From NCBI GenBank assembly GCA_022573935.1, contig JACZTE010000040.1, positions 1 through 7,441 on the forward strand: a DNA stretch of 7,441 nucleotides. The letters are read 5' to 3'. This document shows, piece by piece, positions 1-6,256 of this stretch. The notes beneath the pieces are model-generated. The model was given only the letters and a program-made list of their open reading frames with translations. It searched no databases and was not told the origin of the DNA. The DNA comes from Chloroflexota bacterium (lineage in GTDB: Bacteria > Chloroflexota > Dehalococcoidia > DSTF01 > RBG-16-68-14). Made by a program: the position numbers and the translations under genes. Position 1 is the first letter of the stretch; each line of letters opens with the position of its first letter.

Positions 1-561
1 CTCGGCCGCGCCGTCGCGCCCATAGCCGAAGGCCGTCATCCGCTCGCGGACGACGAGCTGGCCGCGCTGGTTCCGATACAGACGCTCCATCGTCCAGAAG
101 TGGCCCTCGCCCAGCCGCGTCGTCTTCTCGGGCGAGATCGAGGTCAGCCGCTGGCTGACGCTCAGCCTATCGCCCACCTGCAGCGGTTCCTGGTGCTCTA
201 CCTCCACCTCGGTGATGATCCCGACCGGCAGGCCGAGGAGCTCCTTCACGTCGTAGTGGATATGGCGGGCGGGCTCGCGGCCCCCCGGTGGCCACGGCCA
301 GCGATAGGGGGTAGTGAACGCCGTCATGATCGAGCCCGGCGGGGCCACCAGCCCTCGGAAGCCCTGCGATTTCGCGAACTCCTCGTCGAGGTAGAGGGGG
401 TTGCCGTCCTCCAACGTCTCGCACCAGTGCCGGATGAGGTATTCGTTTACCTCAAGCGGAGCCTCCTCCGGCGCCGACTCTTCGGTCAGCGCGAGGAGCT
501 TCTGCTTGACGTCGTCAGAGAGGCCCTCAGGTATGTAATCCAATGCCGAGTCTGTGGCCAT
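1..561 (-). CDS. MaoC/FAS1-like dehydratase-domain protein, partial (C-terminus outside window)
   Basis: Only the first 187 codons are in the window; the frame is open through base 1. The protein looks like the N-terminal MaoC (FAS1-like) hotdog domain: helix EYLIRHWCETLEDGNPLY (residues 40-57), the family APP turn at 73-75 (LVAPPGSIMTAF), GDRL at 130-133, and a strand-rich end (TMERLYRNQRGQLVV, 157-171). Family members hydrate or dehydrate enoyl thioesters, as single two-domain proteins or as heterodimers. In the stretch NPLY, Tyr56 sits where catalytic hydratases often have His, so this half may be structural or FAS1-like rather than the catalytic half; that is inference. The ATG at 561 is the only in-frame ATG: an in-frame TAG lies about 36 nt upstream, with no other ATG or GTG between. 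That ATG has almost no Shine-Dalgarno of its own; the strong one lies about 30 nt upstream and serves a minicistron. The gene is divergent from the KstD-like gene, which fits a shared enoyl/ketone pathway. Family call firm, reaction unknown. Confidence 0.85.
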   Translation of the reverse strand, partial: MATDSALDYIPEGLSDDVKQKLLALTEESAPEEAPLEVNEYLIRHWCETLEDGNPLYLDEEFAKSQGFRGLVAPPGSIMTAFTTPYRWPWPPGGREPARHIHYDVKELLGLPVGIITEVEVEHQEPLQVGDRLSVSQRLTSISPEKTTRLGEGHFWTMERLYRNQRGQLVVRERMTAFGYGRDGAAE

Positions 562-587
562 CAGGCGCGCTCGAACCGCACGAACAT
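561..587 (-). other. Candidate leader minicistron overlapping the dehydratase start
   Basis: On the minus strand, a strong Shine-Dalgarno (AGGAGGG, plus-strand 590-596) precedes an ATG at 587 by 2 nt and an in-frame GTG at 581 by 8 nt, the better spacing. Both read the same frame, giving MFVRFERA (or MRFERA from the GTG) and then TGA. The TGA overlaps the dehydratase ATG as TGATG, a typical translational-coupling arrangement. The dehydratase start has only a weak ribosome site of its own, so coupling would explain its translation. The alternative is a 1-nt sequencing error or natural frameshift, with these residues as the real N-terminus of the dehydratase. The element is visible; the function is inferred. 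Confidence 0.4.
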
Positions 588-614
588 TTCCCTCCTAGCC
601 TTTCTGCCGCTAGT

Positions 615-630
615 GTTGTAGCCTACCAAC
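615..630. promoter_or_regulatory. Small palindrome over the divergent promoter, possible operator
   Basis: The core GTAGCCTAC (618-626) is a perfect 9-bp palindrome around a central C. It is flanked by GTT on the left and CAAC on the right, giving a longer imperfect symmetry. It overlaps the -10 hexamer of the minus-strand promoter, where a repressor would block transcription. No regulator gene is in the window. The palindrome is short enough to occur by chance, so this is a weak call. Confidence 0.2.
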
Positions 631-643
631 TGCATCTGGTCAA
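615..643 (-). promoter_or_regulatory. Sigma70-type promoter for the dehydratase gene
   Basis: Reading the minus strand, TTGACC (plus 638-643) and TACAAC (plus 615-620) are separated by exactly 17 nt. These match TTGACA at 5 of 6 and TATAAT at 4 of 6 positions. A transcript would start near 608 and have a leader of about 45 nt that includes the strong Shine-Dalgarno at 590-596. Position and spacing are good for a housekeeping promoter. I found no equally good plus-strand promoter for the KstD-like gene in the same gap. Confidence 0.5.
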
Positions 644-657
644 GCTAGGCGGCGTGT

Positions 658-2286
658 GTGACAAGTTGGGATCTACAGGTCGATGTGGTCGTGGCCGGCT
701 CCGGCGGAGCCGGCCTTACGGCGGCGATCCTGGCTCACGACCAGGGCGCCAAGGTCGTCGTGCTGGAACGCTCGAACAAGGTGGGCGGGACGACGGCCGT
801 GTCGGGAGGAGGAGTGTGGATCCCCCTCAACGACCACATGGGCGAGGTGGACGCGACGGACTCCCGAGAGGAGGCGCTGGCCTACTGCAAGCGGCTCACG
901 GCAGGCCAGGCGCCCGACGAGCTGGTGGAGACGTTCGTCGACATGGGACATCAGGTCGTCCGCTACCTGGAAGAGCACACGCCGGTCAAGCTCAAAGCGA
1001 CCGCCTCGCCTGACTATCGCACGGAAGAGGAGGGGGCGAAGCTCCGCGGCCGGACGCTCGAGTGCCAGATGTTCGCGAAGGCGGAGCTCGGCGAGTGGGA
1101 GGATAAGCTCCGGCCTTCGCCGCTCATGTTCGTGCCGATCTCCATCGATGAGGCGCTGCGGAGCCTGGCCAAGCCCAAGGAGATACCGGCGCGCCTCATC
1201 GTCGAGCGGATGGAGCAGGGGCTGGTGGCCTCCGGGAACGCGCTCGTCGGCCGGCTCCTGAAGGGCTGCCTCGACCGCGACATCACGATCCTGCTCGAGA
1301 CGCGAGCTCGCGAGCTCGTCAAGGAAGACGGAGCGATCGTGGGCCTGCGGGCCGAGCGTGAAGGCAACGGCTTCCTCGTGGGCGCCAAAGGCGGCGTAGT
1401 GCTCGCTTGCGGCGGCTTCGAATGGAACGACGAGCTGCGCGCCGCGTTCCTTCCCGGCCCGCTGACGCACCACTGCAGTCCTCCCTACAACGAGGGCGAT
1501 GGCCTGACGATGGCGGCGGAGGTGGGAGCCGATCTGGGCAACATGACCGAGGCGTGGGTCTATCCGGGGGCGATGGTGCCGGGCGAAGAGCACGAGGGGC
1601 AGCCCGTAAGCCGCTGGGTGATCGCCGAGCGCACGCTCCCGCACTCGATCCTGGTGAACCGCTACGGCCAGCGCTTCGTGAACGAGGGCATCAACTACAA
1701 CGACATCAGCAAGGCCTTCTACCACTTCGACCCGAACGCCTACGAGTATCGCAACCTCCCCTGCTGGGCGATCATGGACGGCCAGTACCGCGACAACTAC
1801 CCCGTGCTGACCGTGATGCCGGGCGATCCGGACCCCGACTGGCTGCTGCGGGAAGACACGCTCGACGGGCTCGCCGAGAGGGTCGGCATCGACGGCCAAG
1901 GACTGCAAGCGACGGTCGAGCGCTGGAACGCATTCGTCCGCGACGGCAAGGACGGCGACTTCGGCCGGGGAGAGAGCGCGTACGAGCACTGGCTGGGCGA
2001 TCCGGACGCTCCCCATCCCAACCTCGGCGCCATCGAGCAGCCGCCGTTCTACGCGCTGCCGATAGGCGCACACTCGGCAGGGACGAAGGGCGGGCCGCGC
2101 ACGAACGCGAAGGGCGAGGTGCTCAGCGTTCGCGGCGAGGTGATCCACGGCCTCTACGCGGCCGGCAACGCCATGGCCGGCATCTCCGGGCCGGGCTACT
2201 ATGGCGGAGGCGGCACGATAGGCCTGGCGATCACGTGGGGGTATCTCTGCGGCATCAACGCAGCCAAGGCTGCGGGCGCAGGCTAA
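658..2286 (+). CDS. FAD-dependent oxidoreductase, 3-ketosteroid-delta1-dehydrogenase-like
   Basis: 542 residues, the usual length for the KstD / fumarate-reductase flavoprotein (FAD_binding_2) family. Such enzymes remove or add hydrogens across a C-C bond next to a ketone, using FAD. Visible motifs: the dinucleotide fold GSGGAG at 14-19, Glu37 for the ribose, GGTTAVSGGGVWIP at 43-56, RFVNEGINYND at 339-349, and the FAD-closing end AGNAMAGISGPGYYGGGGTIG at 502-522. By motif alignment to Rhodococcus KSTD1 (Tyr119, Tyr318, Tyr487, Gly491), the likely equivalents are Tyr120 (in PDYR), Tyr347, Tyr514 and Gly518, so the chemistry appears intact. No signal peptide or membrane segment is seen; it is likely cytoplasmic. 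The start is GTG at 658: an in-frame TAG lies at 646-648, the next in-frame Met is residue 61, and AGGCGG (647-652) sits 5 nt upstream. It is the first gene of a plus-strand operon, 22 nt before the SRPBCC gene. The substrate need not be a steroid; many paralogues are uncharacterised. Confidence 0.9.
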   Translation: MTSWDLQVDVVVAGSGGAGLTAAILAHDQGAKVVVLERSNKVGGTTAVSGGGVWIPLNDHMGEVDATDSREEALAYCKRLTAGQAPDELVETFVDMGHQVVRYLEEHTPVKLKATASPDYRTEEEGAKLRGRTLECQMFAKAELGEWEDKLRPSPLMFVPISIDEALRSLAKPKEIPARLIVERMEQGLVASGNALVGRLLKGCLDRDITILLETRARELVKEDGAIVGLRAEREGNGFLVGAKGGVVLACGGFEWNDELRAAFLPGPLTHHCSPPYNEGDGLTMAAEVGADLGNMTEAWVYPGAMVPGEEHEGQPVSRWVIAERTLPHSILVNRYGQRFVNEGINYNDISKAFYHFDPNAYEYRNLPCWAIMDGQYRDNYPVLTVMPGDPDPDWLLREDTLDGLAERVGIDGQGLQATVERWNAFVRDGKDGDFGRGESAYEHWLGDPDAPHPNLGAIEQPPFYALPIGAHSAGTKGGPRTNAKGEVLSVRGEVIHGLYAAGNAMAGISGPGYYGGGGTIGLAITWGYLCGINAAKAAGAG

Positions 2287-2308
2287 TCCGCGTGGCGAGG
2301 ATGACGAC

Positions 2309-2845
2309 ATGCCGGAGGTAAGCTACACCGCAACGATAGACGTCGGCCGAGACGCCGTCTGGCAGTTCGTCAAGAACTTGGACAACTGGGCCCCCTTCGC
2401 AAAGGGATACCAGAGCCACGAGATCATCAACGACGACGAGTCGATCTGGACGGTGAGGGGGGACATCGGACCGATCTCACGAATCACCAAGTTCCACATC
2501 CAGATCACGGAATGGATGGATGGGGAAGGCGTGACGTTCGTGGTGAAGGGGCTCAACGAGCCGATCAGCGGGCAGGGCGCCATCCGGCTAACGGACACGA
2601 ACAATGGCCAGGGCACTGAAATCCGCGCGGACGCCAACCTCGAGGTCGGCGGCGCGCTGGGGCCGATCGTCAACCATCTCCTGTCGCCGTGGATCCGAGG
2701 CGGCGCCGACGAGCTGGTGACGAAGATCGCCCTGGCGCTACAACCCGATTACGAGAGGCCGGGCCAGCCGCTGTTCTTCGTCAGGTGGATCGATGACCTG
2801 CGGCGGTTGGTACAGCGCGTTCTGAGGAGAGGAGCAAGCAGGTGA
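2309..2845 (+). CDS. SRPBCC (START/CoxG-like) ligand-binding family protein
   Basis: 178 residues. The first ~147 read as a helix-grip SRPBCC fold: opening strand EVSYTATIDVGRDAVWQFVKN (residues 3-23) with the DAVW turn, a WAPFAKGYQSHEI stretch (27-39), strands through ISGQGAIRLTD (86-96) and TEIRADANLEVGG (103-115), then a long C-terminal helix (about 116-144). This resembles CoxG-type and polyketide-cyclase-like proteins, which hold hydrophobic ligands or help build cofactor sites. No catalytic role can be assigned. An extra tail after about 150 is strongly basic (RRLVQRVLRRGASR) and may form an amphipathic helix. The ATG at 2309 has GCGAGG (2295-2300) 8 nt upstream. The stop overlaps the next gene's start (GTGA, 2842-2845), so the two are probably translationally coupled. 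CoxG normally accompanies CO dehydrogenase, but no cox genes are nearby. A role as substrate or product carrier for the flanking oxidoreductases is inference. Confidence 0.85.
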   Translation: MPEVSYTATIDVGRDAVWQFVKNLDNWAPFAKGYQSHEIINDDESIWTVRGDIGPISRITKFHIQITEWMDGEGVTFVVKGLNEPISGQGAIRLTDTNNGQGTEIRADANLEVGGALGPIVNHLLSPWIRGGADELVTKIALALQPDYERPGQPLFFVRWIDDLRRLVQRVLRRGASR

Positions 2846-3903
2846 GAGTCGAAACGTTGTTGTTGGGGCCCAACCTCGATCAGTACGGCGGAGGGGAATC
2901 TAAGCCAGTAGGGCTCCAGGCGCTCGCCGCCGCCGCCCGCAGAACCGAAGAGCTGGGCTTCGATGGCGCGACGACGCCGGAGGCCGGCCACGATCCCTTC
3001 CTGCCGCTCATGGTCGCGGCCGAGCACACGGAGCGGATCCGGCTGGGCACGAACGTGGCGATCGCCTTCCCGCGCAGCCCGATGGTCGTCGCCCAGATGG
3101 CCTGGGATCTGCAGTCCTTCTCCGGCGGCCGCTTCCAACTGGGCCTCGGCACCCAGGTCAAAGGTCACAACGAGCGTCGCTACTCCACGCCCTGGACGGC
3201 AGCGCCGGGGCCACGGCTGCGCGAATATCTTCAGTGCCTGAAGGCGATCTTTCAGACGTTCCAAAGCGGCGAGCGGCCCAGTTTTAGCGGAGAGCACTAC
3301 CAGTTCACCCTGATGTCGCCGTTCTTCAACCCAGGGCCAGTCGGAGACGGGCATGTGCCGATCTACATCGCCGCGCTCAACACGTACATGGCACGGATGT
3401 CCGGCGAGCTGTGTGACGGCGTCCGCCTTCACCCCCTCGGCACGTCCCAGTACACCAAGGAGGTCGTCATCCCCGCGATCGAGGCGGGCGCGCGCAAGGC
3501 CGGCCGTCAGCTCTCGGACATCGATGTCGTGGCCAGCCCCTTTCTCGTCACGGGCAAGAACGCGAGCGAGGTGGAGGCGGCGAAGGCAGGCGTGAAGCAA
3601 CAGATCGCTTTCTACTCCTCCACCCGCACCTACCACTCGGTGCTGAAGTTTCACGGCTGGGGAGAGATAGGTATCGAGCTCCACGGGCTCTCCCTTGAGG
3701 GCAAGTGGCAGGAGATGATGAACCTGATCAGCGATGAGATGCTCGAGCTGTTCGCCACCATCGGGACCTACGACGAGCTGGCCCCGAAGCTACGGGAGCG
3801 CTGGGGCGGCCTCTGTACCACCATGTTCCTCGGGCTCCCTCCCCAGCTCGCCGGAGACGACGCGCTGATGGGCGGGCTCGTCGAGGCGCTGCACCAGGCG
3901 TAA
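2842..3903 (+). CDS. Luciferase-like (LLM class) F420-dependent oxidoreductase
   Basis: 353 residues, a TIM-barrel flavin/deazaflavin enzyme of the luciferase-like monooxygenase class. It most resembles the F420-type subfamily seen in mycobacteria (MSMEG_2256-like, TIGR03617). Visible signatures: TTPEAGHDPFLPLMVAAEHT (44-63), RIRLGTNVAIAFPRSP (65-80), SFSGGRFQLGLGTQVKGHNE (92-111), the PIYIAALN strand (173-180) and CDGVRLHPLG (191-200). Members transfer hydride between coenzyme F420 (or FMN) and organic substrates, or act as monooxygenases. F420 use is inferred from the family, because no F420-binding or biosynthesis gene is present to confirm it. The start is GTG at 2842, overlapping the upstream TGA by 4 bp, with AGGAG at 2830-2834 leaving a 7-nt spacer. 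It is the last gene of the plus-strand operon and ends 39 bp before the convergent SDR. Many Chloroflexota and Actinomycetota carry dozens of such paralogues, so the substrate cannot be named. Confidence 0.9.
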   Translation: MRVETLLLGPNLDQYGGGESKPVGLQALAAAARRTEELGFDGATTPEAGHDPFLPLMVAAEHTERIRLGTNVAIAFPRSPMVVAQMAWDLQSFSGGRFQLGLGTQVKGHNERRYSTPWTAAPGPRLREYLQCLKAIFQTFQSGERPSFSGEHYQFTLMSPFFNPGPVGDGHVPIYIAALNTYMARMSGELCDGVRLHPLGTSQYTKEVVIPAIEAGARKAGRQLSDIDVVASPFLVTGKNASEVEAAKAGVKQQIAFYSSTRTYHSVLKFHGWGEIGIELHGLSLEGKWQEMMNLISDEMLELFATIGTYDELAPKLRERWGGLCTTMFLGLPPQLAGDDALMGGLVEALHQA

Positions 3904-3917
3904 GCCGGGTAGCTGCG

Positions 3918-3931
3918 CGACGCGCCCGTCG
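3918..3931. terminator. Weak hairpin in the convergent gap, possible bidirectional terminator
   Basis: CGACG-CGCC-CGTCG forms a perfect 5-bp stem with a 4-nt loop in the 39-bp gap between the converging LLM and SDR genes. There is no T-tract on either side, so it is not a classic intrinsic terminator. A GC-rich alternative pairing (GCGC around GAC, 3915-3925) competes with it. The call rests mainly on position. Confidence 0.2.
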
Positions 3932-3942
3932 GCAGGGCCGTG

Positions 3943-4719
3943 CTAGTCTCCAGCGCCCTGGGCCTCGCGCGTCTCGGCGATCGTGACGACGTGGGCGGTA
4001 TAGCTGGGTTCCTGCGTCGCCAGCCAGAGCAGCGCCTCCGCTGCGCCCTCCGGAGTCTCCCAGTCCGAGTAGTCGGCATCGGGGTTGAGGAGACGCGCGC
4101 CTTCCGTCACCACGCTCGTTTCGATGCGCAGGCAGTTGACGGCGATGCCGCGCGGGCGCAGCTCCAGCGCGAGCCCTTCCGTCAGCGTCTCGATGGCCAC
4201 CTTCGACACCGCGTAGGGGATGATACCCAGCTCGGCGGCGATCTCCATGTCTGTCGTCGCGCCGGAAGAGACGTTGATGATGCGGCCGCTCCCTTGCTCG
4301 ATCATTTGCGGCAGGAAGGCCTTGGTGGCGAGGACGGTTCCCCGCAGGTTGACCTTCAGCACCAAGTCCCAGCGCTTGATCGAGATGTCGGCGAACTGTT
4401 CCCACGAGTTGACGGCCGCGTTGTTCACCAAGCAATCGATGCGTCCGAAGTGGTCCAGCGTGCGCCGGGCCAGCTCCTCGACGTCATCGTCGCGGCTGAT
4501 GTCGCAGGCGACGGACAGCGCGCGGCGACCCAGCGCCTCGACCTCCTGCGCCGTCTCCTCGATCGTGCCCGGCAGCCGCGAGGGCGCGGCCTCGGTCGAG
4601 CGAGCCGTGCAGACGATGTCCGCGCCTTCCCGGGCCAGGGCTAGGGCGGCGGCGCGGCCGATACCACGGGAGGCGCCGGTGACAACGACGACGGCGTCTC
4701 GCAGCTTCATCGACGACAT
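3943..4719 (-). CDS. Short-chain dehydrogenase/reductase (SDR), NADP-type
   Basis: 258 residues, a classical SDR. Cofactor motif TGASRGIG at 14-21, Asp73 in CDIS, NNAA at 99-102, Asn124 in KVNLRG, Ser151/Ser152 in NVSS, and Tyr169-xxx-Lys173 in YAVSK, so the Asn-Ser-Tyr-Lys set is complete. Arg18 in the glycine motif and Arg40 after the second strand favour NADP(H) over NAD(H). It would interconvert an alcohol and a ketone, or reduce a carbonyl. Ser152 to Tyr169 is 17 residues rather than the usual 13, so the active-site loop carries about four extra residues. The C-terminus ends TAHVVTIAETREAQGAGD and lacks the usual DGG ending. It is the last gene of the minus-strand operon, 13 nt after the ferredoxin-FAD fusion, and its own ribosome site is poor, which suggests coupling. 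The ATG at 4719 gives MSSMKLRD; Met4 is a possible alternative start. Confidence 0.92.
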   Translation of the reverse strand: MSSMKLRDAVVVVTGASRGIGRAAALALAREGADIVCTARSTEAAPSRLPGTIEETAQEVEALGRRALSVACDISRDDDVEELARRTLDHFGRIDCLVNNAAVNSWEQFADISIKRWDLVLKVNLRGTVLATKAFLPQMIEQGSGRIINVSSGATTDMEIAAELGIIPYAVSKVAIETLTEGLALELRPRGIAVNCLRIETSVVTEGARLLNPDADYSDWETPEGAAEALLWLATQEPSYTAHVVTIAETREAQGAGD

Positions 4720-4732
4720 GGCGCTGCTCTGC

Positions 4733-6235
4733 TCACGTCAGCGGAAGGCGCTCCCGCACCATGGCTGCGACCCGCTGGGCGGAAGCAGCGGCGGCGGCGC
4801 CACCCGCGTAGCCCTTGCTCTCACAGCCATCGCCCACCAGGAAGAGGTTCGCTATCGGTGTCTCTACCGAGACGCCCGAACCGGGCCACGCGTGCAGGCC
4901 GGGGAACTCGCCGCTCAGGCAGAGCGCCTTCATCTCGGTGTGCTCTCGCCATCCGGGCGACATCTCGTCCAGGTCCTGCGCGGCCTCGTCCAGCTGCGCC
5001 TCCAAGTCGACAGGCGCTCCAGGATCCGCGACGGTGAGCGGATAGATCTCGGTGATGTGGACGCCGGGCGGGGCCCACTCGGCGGTGAGCGTAACGTCGA
5101 AGATCATGCAGATGCGGCGGCCGCCGACGACGGTGTAGACCGCGCCCGGGATGTCCGCCAGCAGGCTCCGATCGCTGATCAGGTGTATCGAGATGCTGCT
5201 CACCGGCTGCGCCCGCTCGTCCAGGTGCGACATGTACTCGCCATCCAGGCTCCCCGGCCCCAGCAGGCGCGCGGTCTGATGCGGTCCGGCGTTGCTCACG
5301 ACGACACCCGCCTTCACCGTGCAGCGCTGGCCTCCCCGCTCCACGAGCACGCCCGTCGTCCTGCTTCCATCAAGCGTAATGGCGCTGGCGCTGGCTCTCG
5401 TCCAGACCTCGCCGCCCCGCTGCCTGATCGCCTTGGCGAGGCCTCCCATCAGGTGAATCAGCCCGCGCCGGGCGAGGCCGATGCCCTTCCCCGACGTGGC
5501 CGCGATCAGTTCGAAGAAATCGACGGCAGGCACATCCTCCGGGCCGAACGTGGCGGCGATGATAGCGCGAAAGATCCGCTCAATGTCGTCGCTGTCGCTT
5601 AAGGTGCCGAGCCATTGCAGCAGGCTGCCGGTCGGATACTGCTTGCTCACCAGCGCGTCCTTCATGCCGGCCATGACGGCGTTCACCGTCTCCGGCTCGC
5701 CCGATATCTCGACGAGAGCGCGGCGGAGCTGGCCGGAGCCGGGGCCAGGATCCACCCAGCCCTTCCCCTTCACCCAATACGCCGAGACCTGGAACGGCGT
5801 CACGTCGAACGGCGCGTCCACTTCGTCGCACACCTGCTCCAGCGGGCCGCCCATGCCGACCAGCGAGCCGCCCGTTGGGAGCATCAGCTGCTTGTGCTTC
5901 AGCGAGGAGAAGCGGCCGCCCAGCGATGGGTTCCGCTCCAGGACGAGGACTTTGTAGCCCCGATCGGCCAGCAGCGCGCCGGAGCAGAGGCCGCCCAGGC
6001 CGCTGCCGATCACGGCCACGTCGAACGTCGCCTCGGCGGGCAGGCCGGCGGTGGGTGCGGGGGGCGTCTCCATCACGATGGCGTCGGTCGGGCAGTAGTC
6101 CGGGCAGACGTTGCAGTCCGTGCACCGGTCGTTGTCCACGCGGGCCTTCACGTGCACGTCGATAGCATCGTACGCGCAGGCGATCTCGCAGAGGCCGCAG
6201 CCGATGCAGGCAGCCTCATCGATGACGATGCCCAT
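4733..6235 (-). CDS. 2[4Fe-4S] ferredoxin domain fused to a phytoene-desaturase-like FAD oxidoreductase
   Basis: 500 residues with two domains. Residues 1-55 form a bacterial-type ferredoxin with two complete CxxCxxCxxxC motifs (Cys10, 13, 16, 20 and Cys38, 41, 44, 48). The second ends in the usual Cys-Pro; the first has Ala after Cys20. A Pro/Ala-rich linker (about 56-70) leads to a CrtI/amine-oxidase-type flavoprotein: VIGSGLGG at 75-82, Glu100 for the FAD ribose, NPSLGGRFSS at 102-111, VVVSNAGP at 311-318, and a closing FAD motif NLFLVGDGCESKGYAGGA at 463-480. Relatives desaturate, saturate or isomerise carotenoids, retinoids and other polyenes. The fused ferredoxin implies one-electron delivery to or from FAD; the direction is inference. 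No signal peptide is seen. The ATG at 6235 has an excellent AGGAGGAG (plus 6241-6248) 5 nt upstream. It is the middle gene of the operon, 21 nt after one SDR and 13 nt before the other. An alternative role is a geranylgeranyl-reductase-like or quinone-linked oxidoreductase. Confidence 0.9.
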   Translation of the reverse strand: MGIVIDEAACIGCGLCEIACAYDAIDVHVKARVDNDRCTDCNVCPDYCPTDAIVMETPPAPTAGLPAEATFDVAVIGSGLGGLCSGALLADRGYKVLVLERNPSLGGRFSSLKHKQLMLPTGGSLVGMGGPLEQVCDEVDAPFDVTPFQVSAYWVKGKGWVDPGPGSGQLRRALVEISGEPETVNAVMAGMKDALVSKQYPTGSLLQWLGTLSDSDDIERIFRAIIAATFGPEDVPAVDFFELIAATSGKGIGLARRGLIHLMGGLAKAIRQRGGEVWTRASASAITLDGSRTTGVLVERGGQRCTVKAGVVVSNAGPHQTARLLGPGSLDGEYMSHLDERAQPVSSISIHLISDRSLLADIPGAVYTVVGGRRICMIFDVTLTAEWAPPGVHITEIYPLTVADPGAPVDLEAQLDEAAQDLDEMSPGWREHTEMKALCLSGEFPGLHAWPGSGVSVETPIANLFLVGDGCESKGYAGGAAAAASAQRVAAMVRERLPLT

Positions 6236-6256
6236 GCGATCTCCTCCTGCCGGACG

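Noticed and set aside
100..621. A 173-codon plus-strand frame at the left edge
   Set aside because: The minus-strand frame over the same bases gives a clear MaoC-type domain; this one gives no known motif.
594..649. Inverted CCTAGC / GCTAGG arms across the divergent gap
   Set aside because: Six-base arms 44 bp apart, with further CTAG copies nearby, are too short and too far apart to support an operator or hairpin.
673..2310. A 545-codon open frame on the minus strand opposite the KstD-like gene
   Set aside because: It lies fully antisense to a gene with clear FAD motifs. Its product is rich in Arg, Ala, His and Val with no fold motif. Such long antisense frames are expected in GC-rich coding DNA.
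2301..2321. A six-codon ORF (MTTCRR) overlapping the SRPBCC start
   Set aside because: Its only Shine-Dalgarno is the one ideally spaced for the SRPBCC ATG and directly abuts this ATG, so it is likely chance.
2309..2845. Reading the SRPBCC gene as coxG of a CO dehydrogenase
   Set aside because: No coxS, coxM, coxL or maturation genes are in the window, so the name would overstate a fold-level resemblance.
4220..5602. A 460-codon plus-strand open frame opposite the NADP-type SDR and the fusion gene
   Set aside because: It crosses the junction of two real minus-strand genes and has a low-complexity Arg/Ala/Ser composition; it is a shadow frame.
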